This document shows positions 1-5,197 of a DNA stretch of 5,252 nucleotides, piece by piece (the stretch's first letter is position 1; the number at the start of each line of letters is the position of its first letter). This stretch comes from Bacteroidota bacterium (lineage in GTDB: Bacteria; Bacteroidota; Bacteroidia; Chitinophagales; UBA2359). The notes under the pieces are model-generated. The model worked only from the letters and a program-made list of their open reading frames with translations, did not search any database and was not told the DNA's origin. The position numbers and the translations under genes are program-made. The stretch spans positions 3,125 through 8,376 of the forward strand of contig JAHDGP010000192.1 in NCBI GenBank assembly GCA_020627525.1, given 5' to 3'.

Positions 1-1787
1 CGATCAATATTTGGGATGATGGATATGGCATTTCTGTTCCTACAAAATATCAAACTACAAAAGGAAATATTTATGAGGTACTGAAAGGCTTTGAGAAAAA
101 CAAAGAAGGAGATGGATATGATATGTATAGTGCAAAAGCTTGGAATTATGAAGAGCTGATAAAAATGTATTATACAGCTATTCCTAAAATTAGAAAGTCT
201 CACAATCCAGCCATTTTTCACGTAAGTGAAGTTACGCAACCACAAGGGCATTCAACTTCAGGATCGCATGAGCGTTATAAAACCAAAGAACGCTTGCAAT
301 GGGAAAAAGATCAAGATTGCTTGATTAAAATGAGAGAATGGATTGTCAACTCTGGAATAGCAAGCTTGGATGAATGTGAAGCTATTGAAAAGGAAGCCAA
401 AGATTTTACTAAAAAAGCGCAACAAAAGGCTTGGAAAGATTTTCAAGATTCTGTCAAAGCTGGCAAAATTGAGCTGTTTGACATTTATGATCAAATTGCA
501 CAAGAAATAGATAACCCTGAAATTATCTCAAATCTAAAAAAAGAATTAAACGCTGAACTAAACCCTGTCCATAAAGATGTATTTTCTAATTGTAAAAAAG
601 CATTGTTCCAAATTAGAAAATACCCTGAAATAGCAGGTAAAAAACGATTGATCAATTGGAAAAATCATAAAGCTGAAATGTTTAGCGATATGTATAGCTC
701 ACATTTGTATAGTGAGTCGGCAGAATCAATTGATTCAGTTGAATATATCCCTCCTACCTATGATGAGGATGCGAAAAAAGTAAACGGGTATCAATTGTTA
801 AACAACTGTTTTGACGCTGCATTTACAAGAGATGATCGTTTGTTAGCATTTGGCGAAGACTTAGGATATATTGGAGATGTGAACCAGGGCTTTGCAGGTC
901 TACAAGCAAAGTTTGGTGAAGAGAGAATTTTTGATACGGGGATTAGAGAAGCAACCATAATGGGGCAAGGAATTGGATTGGCTCTTAGAGGATTCAGACC
1001 AATTGCAGAGATTCAATATTTGGATTATTTTATTTATGGTATTCAACCAATTTCGGATGATCTAGCCACTTTGCAATACCGTACAAAGGGTGGTCAAAAA
1101 GCTCCAATGATTGTTCGTACCCGTGGACACCGTTTAGAGGGAATTTGGCACGCAGGATCGCCAATTGCCTTTATTTTGAATGCTTGCCGAGGCGTGCATT
1201 TACTTGTTCCAAGAAATATGACTCAAGCGGCAGGGTTTTACAATGCCTTGTTGCAAACCGATGAACCAGCTATTGTGATTGAATGTTTGAATGGTTACCG
1301 ATTAAAGGAAAAAATGCCAAATAACATTGATACTTTTACAACTCCTTTTGGTGTTCCAGAAACATTGAAAGAAGGTTTGGATATTACTGTTGTCAGTTAT
1401 GGGTCTACATTGAGAATAATTAATGAAGCAATTGAAAGGCTTGACGAAACAGGCATAGATATAGAATTAATTGATGTTCAGTCTATCTTGCCTTTTGACA
1501 AAGAACATAAAATAGTTGAATCTATTAAAAAAACAAATCGTGTTATTTTTATAGATGAAGATGTTCCTGGTGGAGCAACTGCCTTTATGTTACAAAAAGT
1601 TATTGAAGAACAAAATGCTTACAGGTGGCTCGATTCTAAACCAGCTACATTATCAGCTAAAGAACATCGCTGCGCTTATGGCTCTGATGGCGATTATTTC
1701 TCTAAACCAAATGCTGAAGATGTATTTACTGCTATTTATGAAATAATGAATGAGGCTGATCCAAACAAATATCCTATATTCTACTAA
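1..1787 (+). CDS. 2-oxoacid dehydrogenase E1, alpha/beta fusion (5' partial)
   Basis: Thiamine-diphosphate enzyme that decarboxylates a 2-oxoacid (branched-chain or pyruvate; substrate not decidable here) and acylates the E2 lipoyl domain; cytoplasmic. The frame is open from base 3 to the TAA at 1785-1787, giving 594 visible residues. The ATG at 123 lies inside the E1alpha domain and is not the start. Residues 1-150 are the end of E1alpha, with WDDGYGIS after the ThDP fold and GHSTS (His at base 249). Residues about 150-258 are a Lys/Glu-rich helical linker. E1beta follows from about 260, with GEDLG, the cofactor-activating Glu in DTGIREA (base 948), His in WHAGSP (base 1149), and a C-terminal transketolase-like domain with DVQSILPFD and DEDVPGG. 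Family knowledge suggests a full length near 800 residues, so about 200 are missing upstream. No E2 or E3 gene follows; the next gene is convergent. Confidence 0.93.
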   Translation, partial: INIWDDGYGISVPTKYQTTKGNIYEVLKGFEKNKEGDGYDMYSAKAWNYEELIKMYYTAIPKIRKSHNPAIFHVSEVTQPQGHSTSGSHERYKTKERLQWEKDQDCLIKMREWIVNSGIASLDECEAIEKEAKDFTKKAQQKAWKDFQDSVKAGKIELFDIYDQIAQEIDNPEIISNLKKELNAELNPVHKDVFSNCKKALFQIRKYPEIAGKKRLINWKNHKAEMFSDMYSSHLYSESAESIDSVEYIPPTYDEDAKKVNGYQLLNNCFDAAFTRDDRLLAFGEDLGYIGDVNQGFAGLQAKFGEERIFDTGIREATIMGQGIGLALRGFRPIAEIQYLDYFIYGIQPISDDLATLQYRTKGGQKAPMIVRTRGHRLEGIWHAGSPIAFILNACRGVHLLVPRNMTQAAGFYNALLQTDEPAIVIECLNGYRLKEKMPNNIDTFTTPFGVPETLKEGLDITVVSYGSTLRIINEAIERLDETGIDIELIDVQSILPFDKEHKIVESIKKTNRVIFIDEDVPGGATAFMLQKVIEEQNAYRWLDSKPATLSAKEHRCAYGSDGDYFSKPNAEDVFTAIYEIMNEADPNKYPIFY

Positions 1788-1792
1788 GGGAT

Positions 1793-1847
1793 AAGACCAA
1801 TTTAAAAACCATCAAAATATAATTCAAAGTATTGATAATTAGTATTT
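1793..1847 (+). repeat. Dispersed intergenic repeat, copy 1
   Basis: It begins 5 bases after the E1 stop codon and matches bases 5198-5252 at 51 of 55 positions without gaps. The core (1811-1836) is an imperfect inverted repeat: ATCAAAA pairs with TATTGAT with one mismatch across a 12-base loop. In the other copy the arms are perfect. It does not encode protein. Its role is unknown; a stop-proximal 3' UTR structure or a small dispersed repeat family are both possible. The right limit is uncertain because the other copy is cut by the window edge. Confidence 0.85.
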
Positions 1848-1896
1848 TGTAAAAATATTTTTGCATGTTAATTTGATCTTATCACCTGATAACAAT

Positions 1897-1945
1897 AAAA
1901 TAGAAAATAGAAAATAGAAAATAGAAAATAGAAAATAGAAAATAG
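1897..1945. repeat. Tandem repeat, seven perfect AAAATAG units
   Basis: Seven uninterrupted 7-base units (AAAATAG; CTATTTT on the minus strand) fill 49 bases. The array directly abuts the T tract of the minus-strand terminator at 1946-1952, so a minus transcript reading past the terminator would enter (CTATTTT)7. Perfect identity of all units points to recent expansion or contraction by replication slippage, so copy number is likely to vary between strains. There is no ORF across it. Confidence 0.95.
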
Positions 1946-1978
1946 AAAAAAACCACCAACAATTATGCTGGTGGCTTT
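1946..1978 (-). terminator. Rho-independent terminator of the 2115-2921 gene
   Basis: Read on the minus strand, AAAGCCACCA (1978-1969) pairs with TGGTGG plus four T's (1958-1949) across a 10-base loop. This makes a 10-bp stem with one G-T wobble, followed by the rest of a seven-T run. It lies 136 bases after the stop of the secreted-protein gene, so that mRNA would have an unusually long 3' UTR. On the plus strand the same stem lacks a proper T tract, so it is at best a weak stop for E1 transcripts. Confidence 0.8.
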
Positions 1979-2010
1979 ACTAAGCACTATATAAAAAGAC
2001 AAACTACCGC

Positions 2011-2031
2011 TTTATTGCAAACTGCAATAAA
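2011..2031. other. 9-bp hairpin in the 3' UTR
   Basis: TTTATTGCA and TGCAATAAA form a perfect 9-bp inverted repeat around a 3-base AAC spacer. It sits between the 2115-2921 stop and its terminator. There is no T tract after it on either strand, so it is not a terminator itself. It could be an RNA-stabilising hairpin or a protein-binding palindrome. Confidence 0.6.
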
Positions 2032-2042
2032 ATTTATATATT

Positions 2043-2068
2043 TTGTTTAAAAATTATAAGTTCGTTTG
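2043..2068 (-). repeat. Duplicate of the 3' end of the T9SS-protein gene
   Basis: These 26 bases match bases 2118-2143, the last codons of the upstream gene, at 23 of 26 positions, including an exact 12-base stretch CAAACGAACTTA. The offset is exactly 75 bases, or 25 codons, so the duplicate is in the same frame as the gene. Read in that frame it gives SNELIIFKQNI and a stop at 2034-2036, against the real terminus TNELKIVKQ. Similarity does not extend to either side. It is probably a remnant of a duplicated or earlier sorting-domain terminus. Confidence 0.65.
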
Positions 2069-2114
2069 AAATATTAAATGCTGAAATGTAACAATAATAC
2101 AAATGGGCAAATAA

Positions 2115-2921
2115 TTATTGTTTAACTATTTTAAGTTCGTTTGTTCTCGGATTATTGCTATTTACTAATAAGTAAATTCCTGGTGAAAGCTCTTCTAAAT
2201 TCAATGTTAAATCAGAAATTTGATTTTCATAGACTTCCATCTGTTTGGTGTACACCAAATTTCCTGTTACATCATAAAGCTTTAAATCTAAATCATCATT
2301 TATCAAGGAGCTGATTAGTATTTCAGCATTGTTTCCAACAGGATTATTCAATACTGACATTTCAATAGAATAATCTACTGTCACACTGCAATCCAGCTTA
2401 TCATTCAAACGTCCGTATTTTACGTTTTCGATCAATTGAATTTCATCTTTGTCTAAATTGAAATGTGTATGTTTTTCAGAAAATCTCACATTGGATTTTT
2501 TAGAAAGATCTAATATTCTAAAACAAACCTCTGCTATATCAATATATTCACTTCCAATAGTAGCGCATTTAGCTCCTGATACAGCTAAGTTTATTGTAGT
2601 ATTAATTTTTCCAGGTGAATCTGCATCGTATTTATGTGGATCAAATGCTTGAAATCCGTTTTCAATGCATTCATTGTGCTCATCGAAGTTCAGAGACTTG
2701 TAAGATTTAAATTTTAACGCCTTATCATTATACAGCATAAACAAACTACTGGTACCCATGTTAAAGTCAATGCCATCATCGGCCTTGATTTGCATAGTTA
2801 CGCAATAATCAGCATTTATACAGTCGGAATTGGATTGTAGGTTTACGTGTGCGTTCTGAGCAGTCACACCAATCCATGACATTAGTGCCGTCGCACTAAG
2901 TGTGATTAAAATGTTTTTCAT
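2115..2921 (-). CDS. Secreted protein with cohesin-like domain and T9SS sorting domain
   Basis: 268 residues, predicted to be exported by Sec and then carried across the outer membrane by T9SS. Residues 1-21 form a signal peptide (MKN, hydrophobic core, VTA before Q22). Residues about 25-177 are a beta-rich domain resembling cohesin/CBM-like sandwiches of Bacteroidota surface proteins; this is my inference from pattern only. Marks include GTSS (56-59), SYKS (73-76), PGKINTTI (103-110), VCF (132-134), EKHTH (149-153) and cysteines 34, 40, 85, 119, 133 and 178. Residues about 188-268 are a type A sorting domain: NNPVGN, LKLYDVTGNLVYT, LSPGIYLLV and a basic end KIVKQ. It is a paralog of the gene just upstream at 3060-3626, which lacks this tail. 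The ATG is preceded by no Shine-Dalgarno sequence. The specific function is unknown. Confidence 0.88.
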   Translation of the reverse strand: MKNILITLSATALMSWIGVTAQNAHVNLQSNSDCINADYCVTMQIKADDGIDFNMGTSSLFMLYNDKALKFKSYKSLNFDEHNECIENGFQAFDPHKYDADSPGKINTTINLAVSGAKCATIGSEYIDIAEVCFRILDLSKKSNVRFSEKHTHFNLDKDEIQLIENVKYGRLNDKLDCSVTVDYSIEMSVLNNPVGNNAEILISSLINDDLDLKLYDVTGNLVYTKQMEVYENQISDLTLNLEELSPGIYLLVNSNNPRTNELKIVKQ

Positions 2922-2948
2922 GTTTCTAAATTAGGTAGTTCGATTAAA

Positions 2949-2971
2949 TATCTTCCGGGGAGATAAATAAA
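2949..2971 (-). promoter_or_regulatory. Possible leader element shared by the paralogs, copy 1
   Basis: 28 bases upstream of the 2921 start codon, the minus strand reads TTTATTT, then a C-rich stretch CTCCCCGG, then AAGATA. It aligns with 3674-3696 upstream of the paralog at 15 of 23 positions without gaps. It may be a common promoter or leader remnant from the gene duplication. I find no standard Bacteroidota -7 box (TAnnTTTG) in either leader, so this is a tentative call. Confidence 0.3.
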
Positions 2972-3010
2972 TACTTAGGGGAGGATTGTCTTTTAGTTGG
3001 TACAGGTATA

Positions 3011-3038
3011 TACGCAACTCAGGTAATAAAGTTGCGTA
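3011..3038. other. Perfect 9-bp inverted repeat between the paralogs
   Basis: TACGCAACT and AGTTGCGTA form perfect arms with a 10-base loop. The hairpin is 22 bases after the stop of the 3060-3626 gene and 90 bases before the start of the next minus-strand gene. On the minus strand it is followed by TATATACC, not a T run, so it is a poor terminator in the direction of its neighbours. On the plus strand it is followed by ATTTTT, but no plus-strand gene precedes it. A 3'-end stabiliser or an operator for the downstream gene are the alternatives. Confidence 0.6.
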
Positions 3039-3059
3039 ATTTTTAAAAAATCAATAAAA

Positions 3060-3626
3060 TTATTCTGATTTACTGGTATCTGATTTATTTCTTTTTAATG
3101 ATTCATTTGCATCCGTAAAAATAAGATTTTCCAAAAGCTCTACTTTTAGCCCTGCCTTATCTATATGAGTATGTTTTTCGTTGTATTTTAAGTGGCTCTT
3201 TTGATCAGGCTGTTTAATCTCAAAACATACCGTTGCCAATTTGTTAGGTGAATCACTCAATTTAGGACAGGCATCATTGTGTCTCTTTAGGAAAATAGTG
3301 GTATTTATTACTCCAGGATTACTGACATCAAAACTGTGGTTGGTATAAGCAGGTTCAGTCTGAGCAGAACATTTGTTTCGACTATCGTAGCTTTCAGACT
3401 TATAGGATAAAAATCTTAATGCTTCCTTATTGTATTCAATGTAAAAGGAAGAGGTACCAATCTCTAATTCTGAGGAGTTTTCACATTGTAAAACAATCTC
3501 AGAGCAATAGATGTTGTCTGTTTTGAAGTAAGTATCAAAGCTTAAAGCTACCTGACTAGATAAAATATTACCTGTACCAAATAGCAAAGCCGTACAAATC
3601 AAGGCTTTGTAAAATTTTCTCTCCAT
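3060..3626 (-). CDS. Secreted paralog lacking a T9SS sorting domain
   Basis: 188 residues. Residues 1-24 look like a signal peptide (MERKFYK, hydrophobic ALICTALLF, then SS before Q25). Cys11 lies inside the hydrophobic core and does not form a lipobox, so a lipoprotein is unlikely. Residues 41-177 align without gaps to 40-176 of the neighbouring 268-residue protein, with 46 of 137 identical by hand count. Shared marks are GTSS (57-60), SYKS (74-77), PGVINTTI (104-111), VCF (133-135), EKHTH (150-154) and cysteines 41, 86, 120 and 134. The protein ends in a short charged tail (KRNKSDTSKSE) where the paralog has its sorting domain. The 138 bases before the next gene are too short to hide a frameshifted tail. 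It is therefore probably periplasmic, or exported by another route. No known function. Confidence 0.8.
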   Translation of the reverse strand: MERKFYKALICTALLFGTGNILSSQVALSFDTYFKTDNIYCSEIVLQCENSSELEIGTSSFYIEYNKEALRFLSYKSESYDSRNKCSAQTEPAYTNHSFDVSNPGVINTTIFLKRHNDACPKLSDSPNKLATVCFEIKQPDQKSHLKYNEKHTHIDKAGLKVELLENLIFTDANESLKRNKSDTSKSE

Positions 3627-3673
3627 AACTTGGCGTACATTTTTTGTTTAAAAACTTCTGAGCTTAAAACAAT

Positions 3674-3696
3674 TATGTTTTCGGAGGGAAAATAAA
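3674..3696 (-). promoter_or_regulatory. Possible leader element shared by the paralogs, copy 2
   Basis: 48 bases upstream of the 3626 start codon, the minus strand reads TTTATTT, then CCCTCCG, then AAAACATA. It pairs with the element at 2949-2971 (15 of 23 positions). It sits in the 134-base spacer after the ferredoxin gene, which fits a separate promoter for the secreted-protein gene, but no classical -33/-7 pair is recognisable. Confidence 0.3.
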
Positions 3697-3710
3697 CTAA
3701 ACTGAGTTAA

Positions 3711-3739
3711 TATAAAAGGATATGGACTAATTGCATATC
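3711..3739 (-). terminator. Weak candidate terminator after the ferredoxin gene
   Basis: On the minus strand GATATG (3739-3734) pairs with CATATC (3724-3719) across a 9-base loop and is followed by CTTTTATA. It begins 22 bases after the ferredoxin stop codon. The stem is only 6 bp and low in GC, and the T tract is broken, so termination would be inefficient and read-through into the secreted-protein genes is possible. An all-AT inverted repeat (3742-3758) lies between it and the stop. Confidence 0.3.
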
Positions 3740-3760
3740 ACATTTTATTTATTAAAATAT

Positions 3761-4108
3761 TTATATATGTAATCTATCTTTTCTTTTCAACAGATAATCT
3801 TCATCTTCTACATTATCTGGATCTGGTACACAACAATCTACAGGACAAACAGCGGCACATTGCGGTTCTTCATGAAATCCCATACATTCTGTACATTTAT
3901 CTGGTACAATGAAGTAAAATTCATCACTTACAGGGGAATTTTTATCTTCTGCACCAATTTTTTGACCATTTTTTAATTCATATTGCTCACTGACACCTGT
4001 GCCATCAGCCATAGCCCACTCTATTCCACCTTCGTAAATAGCGGTATTTGGACATTCAGGCTCACAAGCACCACAATTTATGCACTCGTCAGTTATAATA
4101 ATAGCCAT
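3761..4108 (-). CDS. 8Fe (2x[4Fe-4S]) Alvin-type ferredoxin
   Basis: 115-residue soluble electron carrier. The first cluster motif is C9-x2-C12-x2-C15-x3-C19-P. The second is C72-x2-C75-x8-C84-x3-C88-P; the 8-residue insertion between its second and third cysteines, plus a C-terminal extension, is the mark of Alvin/YfhL-like ferredoxins. A 52-residue acidic spacer separates the motifs, which as I recall is usual for the 115-residue form in Bacteroidota. An extra Cys pair (92-93) follows the second motif. MAIIITDEC is the standard N-terminus and supports the start; the length appears complete. It is divergent from the acyl-CoA reductase gene with a 72-base spacer. The redox partner is not evident from the sequence. 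Confidence 0.95.
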   Translation of the reverse strand: MAIIITDECINCGACEPECPNTAIYEGGIEWAMADGTGVSEQYELKNGQKIGAEDKNSPVSDEFYFIVPDKCTECMGFHEEPQCAAVCPVDCCVPDPDNVEDEDYLLKRKDRLHI

Positions 4109-4137
4109 ATCTTAGCGGTTTACTTTTATTCATTCAA

Positions 4138-4169
4138 CAATTTACTTTAATAAAACTGAATATTATCAA
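4138..4169 (-). promoter_or_regulatory. Tentative promoter of the ferredoxin gene
   Basis: On the minus strand a TTG (4169-4167) is followed after 22 bases by TAAATTG (4144-4138), which resembles the Bacteroidota pair TTG and TAnnTTTG with one base missing in the -7 box. It would give a leader of about 25-30 bases before the ATG at 4108. The spacer is one of two places a divergent promoter pair must sit, but the match is imperfect. I found no convincing plus-strand counterpart for the acyl-CoA reductase gene. Confidence 0.25.
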
Positions 4170-4180
4170 AAAAGTTTCAT

Positions 4181-5188
4181 ATGAACTTAGAAGAACGCAT
4201 TAATTTTTTACAAAAGTGGTCAAATATGTTAGACCCAACTAATGAAGACTTTAAAGTAATCATTCAACAAGCAAAACATAAAAACCAATGGTTTACTGAA
4301 GAAAATCAGTTAAAAGCCATCAATGCTATAAAATTCAATTTTCTGCACAAAGATAAGCTTAATCAATGGCTTAGCAAATACCAAATGAAGGATTTAAGCA
4401 ATTTTGACAAATCTGTAGGGCTTGTTTTGGCTGGAAATATACCTCTTGTTGGTTTTCATGATGTTTTAGCGACATTTATTTGTGGACATCAGTCTAAAAT
4501 TAAACTTTCCTCTAAAGATGAAACGCTTTACAAATATATTTTCAAAGTTGCCGAACAAATCCTTCCAAATATTGATAAATATTTTAATGTAATAGATAGA
4601 TTACAAGACTTCGACGCCGTAATTGCTACAGGAAGCAACAACAGTAGTCGATATTTTGAATACTATTTTGGAAAATATCCCAATATTATTCGACGCAACA
4701 GAAGTTCTGTTGCCATTTTAGACGGAACAGAAACGTCTGAAGAAATAATAGCATTAGGCAAAGATATTTTTGATTATTTTGGATTAGGATGCAGAAATGT
4801 CTCAAAATTGTTTGTCCCAGAAAACTATGACTTTCCAGCATTACTTACTGAACTAGAAGCATATAGAAATGTTGTCAATCATCACAAGTACAAAAATAAT
4901 TTTGATTATCAACTTTCTTTATTGCTGCTAAACAAAACGCCTCATTATGCCAGTGATTTTTTATCATTGGTGCCCAATAAGAATTTCAGTTCAGCCTTGA
5001 GTACACTGAATTATGAAACTTATAAGGCTACTGAAGATTGGCAAAATGCACTAATCGACAATGCAAAACAAATTCAATGTGTAGTAGGCAAAGACGAATC
5101 TTTGATGGATTTCGGAACAACTCAGGAACCACAGTTATGGGATTATGCTGACAATATTGATACAATAAATTTCTTAAATAACATTTAA
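4181..5188 (+). CDS. Acyl-CoA reductase, LuxC family
   Basis: 335-residue cytoplasmic protein with the aldehyde-dehydrogenase-like fold of LuxC (PF05893). Family members reduce an acyl-CoA or acyl thioester to the aldehyde with NAD(P)H. Visible marks are LAGNIPLVGFHD (83-94, nucleotide-binding region), ATGSNNSSRYFEYYFGKYP (149-167), RRNRSSVAIL (171-180) and FGLGCRNVSKLFVP (200-213), where Cys204 is the predicted thioester nucleophile. The C-terminus LWDYADNIDTINFL is the usual family ending, so the gene is complete. An in-frame TGA at 4157-4159 makes the ATG at 4181 the first possible start; there is no Shine-Dalgarno sequence. No luxD, luxE or luciferase gene is nearby, so bioluminescence is not implied. 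In Bacteroidota this gene is often found beside a ferredoxin, as here. Confidence 0.93.
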   Translation: MNLEERINFLQKWSNMLDPTNEDFKVIIQQAKHKNQWFTEENQLKAINAIKFNFLHKDKLNQWLSKYQMKDLSNFDKSVGLVLAGNIPLVGFHDVLATFICGHQSKIKLSSKDETLYKYIFKVAEQILPNIDKYFNVIDRLQDFDAVIATGSNNSSRYFEYYFGKYPNIIRRNRSSVAILDGTETSEEIIALGKDIFDYFGLGCRNVSKLFVPENYDFPALLTELEAYRNVVNHHKYKNNFDYQLSLLLLNKTPHYASDFLSLVPNKNFSSALSTLNYETYKATEDWQNALIDNAKQIQCVVGKDESLMDFGTTQEPQLWDYADNIDTINFLNNI

Positions 5189-5197
5189 GTAAGTGGA

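Larger units (their letters stand above)
1788..2114. other. Structured convergent intergenic region, no gene
   Basis: This 327-base spacer lies between the stop of the E1 gene and the stop of the minus-strand secreted-protein gene. I find no credible ORF. It holds, in order, a dispersed repeat copy, an AT-only palindrome (1851-1862), a 14-base near-palindrome TTATCACCTGATAA (1879-1892), a 7-base tandem array, a minus-strand terminator, a 9-bp hairpin and a partial duplicate of the neighbouring gene's 3' end. No clear terminator for the E1 gene is visible: the terminator hairpin stem is symmetrical, but on the plus strand it is followed only by CTTTAC. Confidence 0.8.

Noticed and set aside
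258..503. 81-codon minus-strand ORF inside the E1 gene
   Set aside because: It lies antisense to strongly conserved E1alpha and linker coding sequence and has no recognisable motif, so it is a shadow frame.
1555..1746. 63-codon plus-strand ORF in another frame of E1
   Set aside because: It overlaps the conserved E1beta C-terminal domain; its composition reflects a frame shift of the real gene.
1879..1892. TTATCACCTGATAA near-palindrome as an operator
   Set aside because: It lies between two convergent 3' ends with no promoter nearby, so there is nothing for it to regulate; likely chance in AT-rich sequence.
1897..1945. Possible CRISPR-like array
   Set aside because: Units are 7 bases with no spacers; it is a simple tandem repeat.
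2449..2652. 67-codon plus-strand ORF opposite the T9SS-protein gene
   Set aside because: It is antisense to a conserved paralog domain and has no independent support.
2922..3059. Frameshifted sorting-domain tail after the short paralog
   Set aside because: The spacer is only 138 bases, while a type A sorting domain needs about 220 or more, and no GIYLL-like or LYD-x-x-G-like stretch is seen in it.
4181..5188. Bioluminescence (lux) operon member
   Set aside because: The protein is LuxC-family, but no luxD, luxA, luxB or luxE gene is adjacent and the family is widespread in non-luminous Bacteroidota.
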